Positions 1 through 9,800 are shown, numbered from the stretch's first letter. The stretch: 64,000 bases of DNA from Hoskinsella mucinilytica (GCF_045223415.1 NZ_JBEQZJ010000015.1:13988-77987), one strand, 5' to 3'. The notes: generated by a model not told the origin, from the sequence alone. Numbers and translations: made by a program.

Positions 1-239
1 TATTCGAGAATGGGCAGGTCGCAACGCAGTATGTTGATTTAGATGGTGATCCTACGATGAATGGAGCATACAATATCAATGGAAGTTCTTGCGCAATCGA
101 AGGTATCACAAGTCCTGATGGAAGAATTTTCGGTAAGATGGGACACAGTGAACGTTATGAAGATGGTCTTTATAAGAACATTGATGGTGATAAACTGCAA
201 AATATCTTCAAGAATGGTGTAGATTACTTTAAAAAATAA
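1..239 (+). CDS. purL: Phosphoribosylformylglycinamidine synthase, C-terminal end (partial)
   Basis: This is the last ~78 codons of a gene that begins before the window; the open frame is read from base 3 to a TAA at 237-239. The peptide carries the tail typical of FGAM synthase glutaminase domains, including QYVDLDGDP, IEGITSPDGRIFGKMGHSER and a final VDYF segment. The enzyme converts FGAR to FGAM with glutamine and ATP, the fourth step of de novo purine synthesis. Downstream purM, purN and purH continue the same pathway, which supports the call. The catalytic Cys lies outside the window, so only the C-terminus can be judged. Confidence 0.9.
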   Translation, partial: FENGQVATQYVDLDGDPTMNGAYNINGSSCAIEGITSPDGRIFGKMGHSERYEDGLYKNIDGDKLQNIFKNGVDYFKK

Positions 240-260
240 GACGCAAAGGGGGTAAATCAT

Positions 261-1868
261 ATGGATTTACAAGTATATTTGCCTTATATCGTTGGTGCTA
301 TCGTCATTATCCTATTGATTTTGATCGTTACGATAGGATATGTGAAAGCACCACCTGATACCGCATATATTATTTCCGGTTTAAGAAAGAAGATCATTGT
401 GGGAAAGGCTAGCATTAAGATTCCATTTCTAGAACGTTTAGATAAGTTAAGCTTAAAATTGATTCCAATCGATGTAAAAACAAGCAGTATGGTGCCTACG
501 GCAGATTATATCAATATTCAAGTAGATGCCGCAGTCAATGTGAAGGTTGGTACCGATGGCAATAAGTTAGAGCTTGCGGCGCAGAACTTTTTGAATCAGA
601 CTTCTGATTATATGGCCAGAGTTGCCAGAGAGGTCTTAGAAGGTAATATGCGTGAAATTGTTGGGCGTATGCGTTTAGAGGAAATGGTATCTGATCGTCA
701 AAAGTTTGCGGAGTTGGTAAAAGAAAATGCGATGCCAGATCTTGCGGCTATGGGATTGAATATCGTTAGCTTCAATGTACAAAACTTCACGGATGCCAAT
801 GGTGTCATTGATGATCTTGGTATTGATAATATTTCACAGATCAAAAAGAAAGCTGCCATTGCGAAAGCAGAGGCAGATAAAGAGATTGCGGTGGCAAAAG
901 CTGATGCGGATCGACAGGCAAATGATGCAAGAGTTATCGCTGAGCGAGAAATAGCAATCAAAAACAATGATTTAGCAATGCAAAAAGCGGAGTTAAAACA
1001 GATTGCGGATATGAAACAGGCAACAGCAGATGCCGCATATCAGATCGAACAAGAGAACCAACGTAAAACAATCGAAGTTACAACAGCGGATGCGGATATC
1101 GCCAAACAAGAACGTGAGGTCTTATTGAAGGCGAAGGAAGTTGAAGTAAAAGAAAAGGCTTTGGAAGCAGAAGTAAAGAAACAAGCAGAAGCTGAAAAGT
1201 TTGCGAAACAACAAAAAGCAGATGCTGAATTGTATACAAGACAGAAAGAAGCAGAAGCGAAGCGTTTTGAAATTCAACAGGAAGCAGAAGCTCAAAAATC
1301 AAAAGCAGATGCTGATCGATACAGTAGAGAACGAGAAGCACAAGGTATTCAATTGGTCGGTGAAGCAGAAGCGGAGGCCATTCGAGCAAAAGGTATTGCG
1401 GAAGCAGAGGCTATGGATAAAAAAGCAGAAGCTTATCAGAAATATACCGGAGCTGCCGTTGCGGAAATGTTAATCAAAGTGTTACCTGAAGTTGCCGGAA
1501 AGATTGCAGAGCCGCTATCTAAGATCGATAAGATTACAGTGATTGGCGGAAATGAAGGCACAGCCATTGATCCTGTGGCCGGAAATGTTCCGGGTGTAAT
1601 GACAAAGCTATTTGAATCCATGAAAGAAACTACCGGTATTGATCTAGGTGAAATCGTAAAAGCAAACACCTATGATGCAAAGGTCACAAGAAATGTGAAT
1701 CTATCCGGTATCCCTAGCGGAGAAACCAATGTGTATGTTTCACCTGAAACTGTGAAAAAAGAAACGGTACAACCAAAAGTTGGGGAAGTAAAAAAAGAAG
1801 TGAAACCGGAAACAACAGAAAAACAGCCAACACAAGACAAAAAAGAAAAAATGTCTTGGGAAGATTAA
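261..1868 (+). CDS. floT: Flotillin-like SPFH membrane scaffold protein
   Basis: A 535-residue protein with one N-terminal membrane segment (about residues 8-27) followed by an SPFH/band-7 domain (about 28-190, including KAPPDTAYIISG). A long Ala/Glu/Lys-rich coiled-coil stalk with repeated EAEA and KAEA patterns follows (about 195-400), then a flotillin-type tail and a charged Lys/Glu end. Length and order match bacterial flotillins (FloT/YuaG), which organise membrane microdomains. The start is set by AAAGGGGG eight bases upstream of ATG 261. It lies 21 nt after the purL stop and 25 nt before purM, so it is almost certainly in the purine transcript. That position is unusual and its role there is unknown. 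Confidence 0.9.
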   Translation: MDLQVYLPYIVGAIVIILLILIVTIGYVKAPPDTAYIISGLRKKIIVGKASIKIPFLERLDKLSLKLIPIDVKTSSMVPTADYINIQVDAAVNVKVGTDGNKLELAAQNFLNQTSDYMARVAREVLEGNMREIVGRMRLEEMVSDRQKFAELVKENAMPDLAAMGLNIVSFNVQNFTDANGVIDDLGIDNISQIKKKAAIAKAEADKEIAVAKADADRQANDARVIAEREIAIKNNDLAMQKAELKQIADMKQATADAAYQIEQENQRKTIEVTTADADIAKQEREVLLKAKEVEVKEKALEAEVKKQAEAEKFAKQQKADAELYTRQKEAEAKRFEIQQEAEAQKSKADADRYSREREAQGIQLVGEAEAEAIRAKGIAEAEAMDKKAEAYQKYTGAAVAEMLIKVLPEVAGKIAEPLSKIDKITVIGGNEGTAIDPVAGNVPGVMTKLFESMKETTGIDLGEIVKANTYDAKVTRNVNLSGIPSGETNVYVSPETVKKETVQPKVGEVKKEVKPETTEKQPTQDKKEKMSWED

Positions 1869-1893
1869 GCTTGAAAAGGAGAATAAAAACAAG

Positions 1894-2925
1894 ATGAGTG
1901 ATAAATATAGAGAAGCTGGCGTTGATTTAGAGGCAGGTTATGAATCTGTCAGATTGATCAAGAGTCATGTCGCAAGAACAAAAATCAAAGGTGCTATGGA
2001 TTCCATCGGTGCCTTTGGTGGTATGTTTGATCTTTCTACTTTAGGATTGAAAGAACCAGTATTGGTTAGTGGTACAGATGGTGTTGGTACAAAACTGATG
2101 GTAGCTTTTGAAATGGATAAACATGATACTGTCGGTATTGATGCTGTCGCAATGTGTGTGAATGATGTATTGGTTCAAGGGGCTGCCCCAATCTTCTTCT
2201 TGGATTATTTGGCAGTCGGAAAAAATGAACCCAAAAAGATCGAACAATTGGTCAAAGGTGTTGCGGATGGCTGTGTACAGTCAGAATGTGCGCTAATTGG
2301 TGGAGAAACAGCAGAAATGCCGGATATGTATGATGTGAAACATTATGATATCGCCGGTTTCTGTGTCGGAGCTGTAGAAAAAAGTAAGTTATTAGATGGC
2401 CAAAAAATCGAAGCAGGAAATGTTTTGATCGGTTTACCAAGTTCCGGTGTACATTCAAACGGATTCTCTTTGATCCGTAAGATCTTACTAAAAGATGCAA
2501 AATTAGATTTACATAAAGAATATGATGAAATCGGTGGAGAAAAGCTTGGAAATGTATTGCTTACACCAACAAAGATTTATGTAAAAGCAATCAAACACTT
2601 ATTGGATAAGGTTGAAATCAAAGGAATGAGTCACATTACCGGTGGTGGATTCTATGAAAATGTACCAAGAATGTTGAAAGAAGGACAAGGTGTTGTGATC
2701 GATACCAATGCATATCCGAAAAAACCGATCTTCGACATGATTGCGAAATATGGTGAAGTACCTATGGAAGAAATGTGCAACGTATTTAACATGGGAATCG
2801 GCTTTATGATGGCAGTTGATAAGGCAGATGTAGAAAAAGTAATGAGCTTATTAGCTGAAATCAACGAAGAAAGTTATGTGATCGGTGAAGTAACCAATAG
2901 TGGAAAGGTTGAAGTGAAATGGTAA
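1894..2925 (+). CDS. purM: Phosphoribosylformylglycinamidine cyclo-ligase (AIR synthetase)
   Basis: 343 residues, the usual PurM length. It closes FGAM to aminoimidazole ribotide using ATP, the fifth step of purine synthesis. Visible signatures are the N-terminal YREAGVDLEAG, the nucleotide-binding SGTDGVGTKLMVAF, ALIGGETAEMPDMY and the C-terminal HITGGGFYENVPRML. The start follows AAAAGGAG. Its 3' end overlaps purN by 7 nt, which suggests translational coupling. I see no lost key residue. Confidence 0.97.
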   Translation: MSDKYREAGVDLEAGYESVRLIKSHVARTKIKGAMDSIGAFGGMFDLSTLGLKEPVLVSGTDGVGTKLMVAFEMDKHDTVGIDAVAMCVNDVLVQGAAPIFFLDYLAVGKNEPKKIEQLVKGVADGCVQSECALIGGETAEMPDMYDVKHYDIAGFCVGAVEKSKLLDGQKIEAGNVLIGLPSSGVHSNGFSLIRKILLKDAKLDLHKEYDEIGGEKLGNVLLTPTKIYVKAIKHLLDKVEIKGMSHITGGGFYENVPRMLKEGQGVVIDTNAYPKKPIFDMIAKYGEVPMEEMCNVFNMGIGFMMAVDKADVEKVMSLLAEINEESYVIGEVTNSGKVEVKW

Positions 2926-3506
2926 ACATTGCCATTTTCGCCAGTGGAAATGGGTCCAATTTTGAGAATCTTGTGAATAAGATCAACGATGGAACCATTC
3001 AAAATACAACATGTAAAGTCTTGATCGTAGATAAGGAACATGCTTATGCGATAGAAAGAGCAAAGCGTTTAGGCATTCCTTATCGTTATGTTGATCCTAA
3101 AGCTTATGGTGGAAAAGCCGGATATGAAACAGAAATCATGCATACTTTGAAAGAATATCATGTGGATCTCATCGTGCTAGCTGGATATATGCGTTTTATC
3201 GGAGAGGTTTTATTGAAAAACTATCCCAACGGTATTATCAATCTTCATCCTGCCTATTTGCCTGCTTTTCCGGGGGCACATAGTATCCAGGATGCATATG
3301 AAGCGAAAGCGGAATTCACAGGTGTTACTGTTCATTATGTAGATGAGGGTGTTGATACCGGTGAAATTATTCGACAAGAAAAAATCATCATTGATCCAAC
3401 TTGGTCTTTAGAAACCTTAGAAGAACATGTGCATGCCCTAGAGTATACCTTGTTTCCTGAGGTGGTAGCGCAATTAAGCTGTGAATTAAACAAAGAGAAA
3501 GAGTAG
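2919..3506 (+). CDS. purN: Phosphoribosylglycinamide formyltransferase
   Basis: 195 residues, typical of PurN. It transfers the formyl group of 10-formyl-THF to GAR. The N-terminal IAIFASGNGSNFENL is the phosphate-binding loop, and INLHPAYLPAFPGAHSIQDA carries the catalytic Asn-His pair. The later GVTVHYVDEGVDTGEII holds the catalytic Asp. The ATG lies inside the end of purM (7-nt overlap) and the next gene, purH, begins 10 nt after the stop, so all are read as one operon. Confidence 0.97.
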   Translation: MVNIAIFASGNGSNFENLVNKINDGTIQNTTCKVLIVDKEHAYAIERAKRLGIPYRYVDPKAYGGKAGYETEIMHTLKEYHVDLIVLAGYMRFIGEVLLKNYPNGIINLHPAYLPAFPGAHSIQDAYEAKAEFTGVTVHYVDEGVDTGEIIRQEKIIIDPTWSLETLEEHVHALEYTLFPEVVAQLSCELNKEKE

Positions 3507-3516
3507 GTAAGTTATC

Positions 3517-5049
3517 ATGAAAAGAGCATTGGTAAGTGTATCAGATAAAGCCAATCTTGTAGAATTCGTTTCAGGGCTTGTAAAGCTTGGTTATGAAATT
3601 ATCTCTACAGGAGGTACTAAAAAAACACTGGATGCTGCCGGCATTCAGACCATCGGAATTTCTGATGTTACAGGATTTCCTGAAATCATGGATGGTAGAG
3701 TAAAAACATTACATCCTAAAGTACATGGAGCATTGCTTTGTGTACGTGATAATCCTGACCATGTAAAACAGATTCAGGAATTAGGAATTGAATACATTGA
3801 CTTGGTTTGTGTCAATTTGTATCCTTTTAAACAGACGGTACAAAAACCAGGTGTCAGTCATGAAGAAATCATAGAAAACATCGATATCGGTGGTCCTAGT
3901 ATGTTACGTAGTGCTTCTAAGAATTATAAATTTATTCCGGTTATCTGTGATCCAAATGATTATGAAGCAGTATTAAAAGAATTAAATGAAAACGGCGAAA
4001 CCTGCCCAATAACTCGTGAATATCTAGCTGCGAAGGTCTTCCGTCACACTGCACAATATGATGCAATGATTGCACAATATCTAACACAACGTACAGGAGA
4101 AAAATATCCTGAAAAGTTGACGTTGACTTTTGATAAAGTACAAGAGCTTCGTTATGGCGAAAATCCTCACCAAAGTGCTGCCTTCTATAAAGGAATGCAT
4201 CCTCAATATTCACTTGCGAATGCAAAACAGTTACATGGGAAAGAATTAAGTTATAATAATATTCAAGATGGAAATGCCGCAATTGAGATCTTAAAGGATT
4301 TTGCGGGCAAACCTGCGGCAGTAGGCTTAAAACATATGAATCCATGTGGTGTCGGTATCGGTAATACCATTGAAGAAGCTTGGGATAAAGCTTATGAAGC
4401 TGACCCTGTTTCTATCTTCGGTGGAATCGTTGCGTTTAATGAACCGGTAAATTTGGCGGTAGCTGAGAAATTAGCAAATATCTTCTTGGAAATCATCATT
4501 GCGCCTTCTTTTGATGAGGATGCATTTGAGGTATTATCAAAGAAGAAAAATATTCGTTTGATGACATTGGATACTACACTTCCTGTAGATACTACCTATA
4601 AATTTACAAATGTAAATGATGGATTATTGGTACAGGATATAGATGATAAAAAAATCGAAGAAGATGATTTACGTTGTGTAACCAATCGTAAACCAACAGC
4701 TGAAGAAATGGAGCAGTTGTTATTTGCATGGAAGGTCGTAAAACATGTAAAATCGAATGCGATCGTTTTAGCAAAAGACAATATGACCATCGGTGTTGGT
4801 GCCGGACAGATGAATCGTGTCGGTGCCGCTAAGATTGCGATTGAACAAGCAGGTGAAAAAGCAAAAGGTGCTGTAATGTCCTCTGATGCTTTCTTCCCAA
4901 TGCCGGATACAGTAGAAGAAGCTGTAAAGGCAGGAGTTACTGCAATTATTCAACCAGGTGGATCCATCAAAGATCAATTATCAGTTGACGTATGTAACGA
5001 ACATGGCATTGCTATGGTATATACGGGTTGTAGACATTTTAAACATTAA
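3517..5049 (+). CDS. purH: Bifunctional AICAR transformylase / IMP cyclohydrolase
   Basis: 510 residues, full length. It catalyses the last two steps to IMP. The N-terminal MGS-like IMP cyclohydrolase domain (about 1-190) contains LGYEIISTGGTKKTLDAAGI and MDGRVKTLHPKVHGALL. The AICAR transformylase domain follows (about 195-510), with LRYGENPHQSAAFY, LKHMNPCGVGIG (catalytic Lys-His) and the C-terminal IIQPGGSIKD. It is the last gene of the purine operon and is followed at once by a strong hairpin. No purD is visible after it in this window. Confidence 0.97.
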   Translation: MKRALVSVSDKANLVEFVSGLVKLGYEIISTGGTKKTLDAAGIQTIGISDVTGFPEIMDGRVKTLHPKVHGALLCVRDNPDHVKQIQELGIEYIDLVCVNLYPFKQTVQKPGVSHEEIIENIDIGGPSMLRSASKNYKFIPVICDPNDYEAVLKELNENGETCPITREYLAAKVFRHTAQYDAMIAQYLTQRTGEKYPEKLTLTFDKVQELRYGENPHQSAAFYKGMHPQYSLANAKQLHGKELSYNNIQDGNAAIEILKDFAGKPAAVGLKHMNPCGVGIGNTIEEAWDKAYEADPVSIFGGIVAFNEPVNLAVAEKLANIFLEIIIAPSFDEDAFEVLSKKKNIRLMTLDTTLPVDTTYKFTNVNDGLLVQDIDDKKIEEDDLRCVTNRKPTAEEMEQLLFAWKVVKHVKSNAIVLAKDNMTIGVGAGQMNRVGAAKIAIEQAGEKAKGAVMSSDAFFPMPDTVEEAVKAGVTAIIQPGGSIKDQLSVDVCNEHGIAMVYTGCRHFKH

Positions 5050-5052
5050 AAG

Positions 5053-5094
5053 AAGATAGATAAGACAGTTATTATGACTGCTTATCTATCTTTT
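5053..5094. terminator. Bidirectional terminator after purH
   Basis: A perfect 12-bp inverted repeat (AAGATAGATAAG at 5053-5064 and CTTATCTATCTT at 5081-5092) followed by T residues on the + strand and, read in reverse, by T-rich sequence. It ends the purine operon and overlaps the stop codon of the convergent gene at 5072-5659. Confidence 0.85.
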
Positions 5095-5659
5095 CTTGTA
5101 CAACCGTTTCATTTAATTGTTTGATTACCGTTTGATCTAGTTTTTTTAACTCCTCCTCAGGTACTTCTTTCATTGTTTTATATGTCTTTGGAAATAGCTC
5201 ACCTTGAACATATCCTTGGATATAGACCCCATCAACTTCCATGGTATAGTTGACACTGATCAATTGCATATCTTTATTTTCAAATTTTCCCGTAGATGTT
5301 TCTTTTAATTCATTATCATTAAATAAAGTATATATCATCATGACTCTGTTGTTTCTATATTCCAATTCTTTATCCATTCGATCAATATCTTTTCGTTTTC
5401 CTACAACAACTTCATCCAATTTCTTTGTGCTAAAAGTGACATTTTTATATGATATTCCATATACGGTTCCAAATCCGTTTTTAATGATTCCATAGAATTC
5501 ATCATCTTCAGAATATTGTATGAATGAACTTACTAACTCATCTTTTGGCAATGTTCCTGACATAACTTTGATATCAATGTCATTCATATCATTTATAAGT
5601 CCAATACCTAATACGATAACTATAAACAAAGCAAACAATGACCATAAAATTTTTTTCAT
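5072..5659 (-). CDS. Hypothetical membrane-anchored or secreted protein
   Basis: 195 residues with a single N-terminal hydrophobic segment (about 4-22) that could be an uncleaved anchor or a signal peptide; there is no clear lipobox. The remainder is soluble, acidic and rich in beta-prone segments, and I recognise no family. The start is supported by AAGGGTG upstream of the reverse-strand ATG. It is convergent with purH and sits inside the shared terminator at its 3' end. The role is unknown. Confidence 0.7.
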   Translation of the reverse strand: MKKILWSLFALFIVIVLGIGLINDMNDIDIKVMSGTLPKDELVSSFIQYSEDDEFYGIIKNGFGTVYGISYKNVTFSTKKLDEVVVGKRKDIDRMDKELEYRNNRVMMIYTLFNDNELKETSTGKFENKDMQLISVNYTMEVDGVYIQGYVQGELFPKTYKTMKEVPEEELKKLDQTVIKQLNETVVQEKIDKQS

Positions 5660-5960
5660 TCAATCACACCCTTTCCTCTATCAAATCATATGTTATGTAA
5701 TTTAGCAGAACAAAGATATCGCTTTCATTACCTATTATATTATATCATTATTGACATAACTATTTAATATTAAATTGAATATAATTAAAAAACCTCTTTT
5801 TTGTTTTCTAAGGAAAATATTCTTCTTTTATAATGCAACTTCTATCAAATTATGGTACTCTAGTATAGATAACATTGTATGATGGATTCGTGAAGCAGAC
5901 AATCATTAAAAGACTCTCATTCTTGGCATTTATAATTAAGTATAAAGGGGATTACGTAAG
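5660..5960. other. Intergenic region with divergent promoters
   Basis: About 300 bases between the divergent 5659 and 5961 genes. It is very AT-rich and contains several TATAAT-like hexamers (for example 5783-5788 and 5931-5936), but I could not pair them with a convincing -35 at 16-18 nt. An AAAGGGGA ribosome binding site lies just before 5961. No ORF is visible. Confidence 0.4.
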
Positions 5961-7376
5961 ATGATATTAACTGAAGTCAAGCTACTATTGAAAGCAAGAA
6001 CAAGTCAAATTGTATTTTTATTTTTGTTGTTTTCATCTATGATGGTAATGGCTGATGTAATACGTGATGAATCACAGATACAAACCTACGATATGTTCAT
6101 GGAATCAATCAAACAAACTGTTTATATCGAAGAAAACCAATTAGAAAGTAGTCTACAAGAATACAATGCGGTAAAAAACATGGGTTTGGAAGCAGATACC
6201 AAAGCAAAAAAAATGAAAGTTAACCTAATGCAACAACAATATGAAGAAGGAATGAATACTTACAATCAGATTCTTTCGTTAAAACGAGATGATACAGAAA
6301 CAATTAATCAAATTTGGAGTAAATATCTAGTACGTAGACAATTGAGGATGAGCTTGTTATTTGGCACGACAGAGTTTCATGATGAGAATCCGCTTAAGAT
6401 ATTTTCACAAGAAATAACAGAATATCCGGAAATTTTTGATTCATTTGATGTATCCTTCTTTGATTATGATGTGTATACAAGTATGGATTACACGTATGGA
6501 TCACATGATATGTTTCAAAAACATAATGAATACGAAAATCGAATCAGTATGTTAAGAGCTGCTATTTATACATATGAACATGAGATACCAGTAGCTGTCT
6601 ATGATCTTAGAGGACCGGAACTATTTCATTTAAGATTGTTTACCAAAGATACATTGTTCGGTGTCGGTTCCCTTTTAAGTGCTTTTTTATTTTTCTTTCT
6701 TCACAGTTATCATTTTCGTTCTTTGAACATGGATCAATATTATATGGCATTGCCTATGAAAAAAGGTAAAGTGTATCAGAGTCATATGTTAAGTAGTTTA
6801 CTTACTTTTCTGATTCTTTATCTAGTAGCGTATGCCTTACCTTGGGTTATTTTGGCACTACGATATGGAGTATCATGGATGAATTATCCTGCGATTATCG
6901 ATGCAAACTTATTAACATCTTATCAAGGCGCAACCAATCAACTTAGTGATGGGGTTTATGGTATGACTCCTTTTGTTTCAACTAATCCAGGACCTGATCT
7001 AACCTTTTATCCTACATTGGAAGCAAATATTCAAGTAATTCCTTATGGTATGAGCATGATGATTGTCTTGTTATGTACTATGTTTCAGATTCTTTGTATC
7101 TCGATTAGTTGTACCTATTTGGTTTTTATGATCCGAAAAAGAATGATATTAACGATGACAATGATTTGTTTATTGATGCTTTTGGCAGTGACTAGAGTAA
7201 GTTTTATTCCCATACTCAGTTACATTCCGCTCTTGTATCCATCTGCAATTTATCTTTTGAATGCAGGACATGGAATAGGCATCATTGCATTATGCCTTAT
7301 ATCTATATCTTGGAGCTTTTTGTTATTGTATCTTGGTAGTAAACAAAGTAATCATCAGGATTATGCGGAGGATTAA
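5961..7376 (+). CDS. ABC transporter permease with large extracellular loop
   Basis: 471 residues. One membrane segment at the N-terminus (about 15-32) is followed by a long hydrophilic region (about 35-235) and then about five more membrane helices (about 236-462), a layout seen in ABC-2 type exporters. No sequence-specific substrate signature is visible. The gene is followed directly by its ATPase (7378) and a second permease (8279), so the three likely form one exporter. The substrate is unknown; lipid-linked or peptide antibiotics are common for such systems, which is inference. Confidence 0.75.
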   Translation: MILTEVKLLLKARTSQIVFLFLLFSSMMVMADVIRDESQIQTYDMFMESIKQTVYIEENQLESSLQEYNAVKNMGLEADTKAKKMKVNLMQQQYEEGMNTYNQILSLKRDDTETINQIWSKYLVRRQLRMSLLFGTTEFHDENPLKIFSQEITEYPEIFDSFDVSFFDYDVYTSMDYTYGSHDMFQKHNEYENRISMLRAAIYTYEHEIPVAVYDLRGPELFHLRLFTKDTLFGVGSLLSAFLFFFLHSYHFRSLNMDQYYMALPMKKGKVYQSHMLSSLLTFLILYLVAYALPWVILALRYGVSWMNYPAIIDANLLTSYQGATNQLSDGVYGMTPFVSTNPGPDLTFYPTLEANIQVIPYGMSMMIVLLCTMFQILCISISCTYLVFMIRKRMILTMTMICLLMLLAVTRVSFIPILSYIPLLYPSAIYLLNAGHGIGIIALCLISISWSFLLLYLGSKQSNHQDYAED

Positions 7377-7377
7377 T

Positions 7378-8286
7378 ATGGAACATATCTTAGAAATTAA
7401 ACACTTAACGAAAAAGATAAAGAGTAAAACGATTTTAAAAGATATCAATATCAAAATAAAAGAGCAGGAAATTATAGGCCTAGTAGGCCCTAATGGCGCA
7501 GGAAAAAGCACATTAATGAAGTGCATAGCCAGTATTTATTTGCCTACTCAAGGTAGTATAAAAATTCTAGATAAAGATGTAAACCATGAGCATGCGCAAG
7601 CTATGCAAAGTCTAGGTATATGTATTGAACAACCGGCATTATTTCCATATCTAACAGGGCACGATCATTTTCAGTTAATTGCGAAATATAAAAAAGTGAG
7701 TAAAGAGAAAATTAAAGAATTAGAGGAGTTCTCTAATTTAGGAGATAAACTAAACGATAAAACCAAAACATATTCTATGGGAATGAAACAGAGAATGGCA
7801 TTGTCTTTAGCATTAATGAATGATCCGAAATTGATCATTTTGGACGAACCTACCAATGGATTAGATCCACAATCAGTATTTGAATTAAGAAAGCAATTAC
7901 TACAAATTAAGGAAAAAGGATCAAGTATCGTATTGTCAAGTCATACGTTGAGAGAAATAGAAAAGATTGCAGATCGTATCATTTTCATTGATCAAGGAAG
8001 AGTGATGAAAGAAATTAAAACAGCGGATATCGCACAAGTAAATCAAATTTATACCTTTTTTGTATCCGATGTACCAATCGCAATCAAAGTGCTGAATTCA
8101 CTAGATGATTGCAAGCTGATTGAACAAAAGGAAGATAGTTTCACCTATTGTTTTGTTTCAAATGCTGCTTTTTCTAAAGCGTTAACTGCGCTTACAAAAC
8201 ATACAGATATTCTGTCAATCTATCATAGAGATGATGGACTTGAATCTTTTTATCAAACACTTTATGAGGGAAAAAGCTATGATTGA
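7378..8286 (+). CDS. ABC transporter ATP-binding protein
   Basis: 302 residues. It powers the exporter formed with the flanking permeases. Visible motifs are Walker A GPNGAGKSTLMK, the Q-loop near CIEQPALFPYL, a signature variant YSMGMKQRMALSLAL, Walker B LIILDEPTNGLD and the switch His in SSHTLREIE. I place the start at ATG 7378 because GCGGAGG lies 7-9 nt before it and the protein then begins with a normal ATPase N-terminus (EHILEIKHLTK); the frame is open further upstream. It overlaps the next gene by 8 nt. Confidence 0.93.
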   Translation: MEHILEIKHLTKKIKSKTILKDINIKIKEQEIIGLVGPNGAGKSTLMKCIASIYLPTQGSIKILDKDVNHEHAQAMQSLGICIEQPALFPYLTGHDHFQLIAKYKKVSKEKIKELEEFSNLGDKLNDKTKTYSMGMKQRMALSLALMNDPKLIILDEPTNGLDPQSVFELRKQLLQIKEKGSSIVLSSHTLREIEKIADRIIFIDQGRVMKEIKTADIAQVNQIYTFFVSDVPIAIKVLNSLDDCKLIEQKEDSFTYCFVSNAAFSKALTALTKHTDILSIYHRDDGLESFYQTLYEGKSYD

Positions 8287-9406
8287 ATTAATGAAAATTG
8301 AATTTGATAGACTAAAAAGAAAACTACTAATAACTGTTGGTTTATGTGTTTTATTTGCTGTGTCTATCTTTTTCATTCAATTTGAACATGTAAATGATTT
8401 ATTTCCTAAAGAAAGAATTCAACAAATAGAACAAGCAATGAACTCTTATCATATTGAATTAAATAGGATCAATAAATTAAAGGATACAAGCCAAACAACG
8501 CAGGATTATAGAATATTTTTGGAACAACAGCTCTCTGATCTAAGCATGCTTAAAATATACTATAAAGATGAACAAAAAATGGAAGAGCGAAATGAGCTAG
8601 AAGGAATCATTGATATGCAATTATATCATTCATTAGAAGAAGGAATGAGTTTTGATCGTATGATTTTACGTGATAACAAAGAAGATGTGGAACAGCGTGT
8701 TTTATTATATCAAACATACCAAGAAAAAGGTATGAAACAAAAGCAATGGGAAACAACACCTACTTTAATGTACACATTATCTTGCGCATTAGATGGCTTT
8801 ACTCCCTTTATGATAGGATTATGTATCATCCTTATTCTTTTCTCCTGCACTATATGGGCAGAAGATTTTGAATACCGAATTCACTATTTTCTATATACAT
8901 CACCTTATAGAAAAGAACATATCTATTGGGCAAGATGTATTGTATATTTAGGTTCTATCATATTGTTATTAATTATCTCGCTATGTTCACTATGTCTGCC
9001 GGCATTTATTCTACATGGAATTGGAACGAATGAATTTGTGACTATAACTAGGGATTTTGTATCCTTACACCTTATGGCACCAGAATTAAACGCTGTTATA
9101 CCTATCATCTATAAGGTCGCTTCTGAAGGTATCTTGTTGTTGCTGTATATGTTTTGTTTCTTTGCATTCATTCAATTACTATCTATTTTGGTAAAGGGGA
9201 AGATGGAAAGTATAATGTATATTCTTACCATCTTTATGTTAAATATTTTTTTGTTTCAATATATGGCACAAGATTTCCTATTATTATCACAATTCGGGAT
9301 TACAACGATGCATTTTACATTAATTTTTAAGTGCATATTAATGACGCTATGTGGTGTTATATTTCTTAAAATGAGTGAATTCATATTTCTACGATATGAT
9401 GGTTAA
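8279..9406 (+). CDS. ABC transporter permease
   Basis: 376 residues: an N-terminal membrane helix (about 16-34), a long soluble loop (about 35-175) and about five C-terminal helices. The layout is the same as in the 5961 protein, so the two are probably paired permeases of one exporter. The start at ATG 8279 is chosen for GAGGG upstream and for overlap with the end of the ATPase gene (translational coupling). A terminator follows at 9420. The substrate cannot be read from the sequence. Confidence 0.8.
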   Translation: MIELMKIEFDRLKRKLLITVGLCVLFAVSIFFIQFEHVNDLFPKERIQQIEQAMNSYHIELNRINKLKDTSQTTQDYRIFLEQQLSDLSMLKIYYKDEQKMEERNELEGIIDMQLYHSLEEGMSFDRMILRDNKEDVEQRVLLYQTYQEKGMKQKQWETTPTLMYTLSCALDGFTPFMIGLCIILILFSCTIWAEDFEYRIHYFLYTSPYRKEHIYWARCIVYLGSIILLLIISLCSLCLPAFILHGIGTNEFVTITRDFVSLHLMAPELNAVIPIIYKVASEGILLLLYMFCFFAFIQLLSILVKGKMESIMYILTIFMLNIFLFQYMAQDFLLLSQFGITTMHFTLIFKCILMTLCGVIFLKMSEFIFLRYDG

Positions 9407-9419
9407 TTATCATAATAAT

Positions 9420-9472
9420 AAAAGAGATTCCTTTATTTAAATGAGATTTTGATCTAGGAATCTCTTTTCATG
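9420..9472 (+). terminator. Terminator of ABC operon
   Basis: AAAAGAGATTCCT (9420-9432) pairs with AGGAATCTCTTTT (9456-9468). The run of T in the 3' arm fits intrinsic termination of the 5961-9406 operon. Confidence 0.75.
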
Positions 9473-9560
9473 TAAATTTCTGAATGATCACGTTTTGTAA
9501 TTAGTAAAAAACAGGAAATGTAGGAAATTATATTAGATGTTTAAAATCACCAAAAGATAA

Positions 9561-9800
9561 TTATTTCTTATTTCGATGTAAAGTAATATGTTCATATATA
9601 GCCTTTATCATAAGAATTAATCCAAATATAATAAGTAGTATAGATAGAAAGTATAAGGCTTTTAATTTATGATAGGCTAAAAACATATTAAATGTAAGAT
9701 TTTGAACTATTAGAAATGCTTTGCTTATTCTTATGATTAAATATATGATAGATCCTACAAAAAATGTCATTAAACCTATTTCATAGCTTTTTTTATGCAT
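9561..9800 (-). CDS. Small two-helix membrane protein
   Basis: 79 residues with two hydrophobic helices (about 9-31 and 45-67) and a basic C-terminus (HRNKK). GAAGGTG precedes the reverse-strand ATG, which supports translation. No family is recognised. It stands alone between the ABC operon and the NUDIX gene. Confidence 0.55.
   Translation of the reverse strand: MHKKSYEIGLMTFFVGSIIYLIIRISKAFLIVQNLTFNMFLAYHKLKALYFLSILLIIFGLILMIKAIYEHITLHRNKK

Noticed and set aside
1078..1389. Reverse-strand ORF across the flotillin coiled coil
   Set aside because: Leu/Pro-rich antisense of the Ala/Glu/Lys repeats; a shadow of the real gene.
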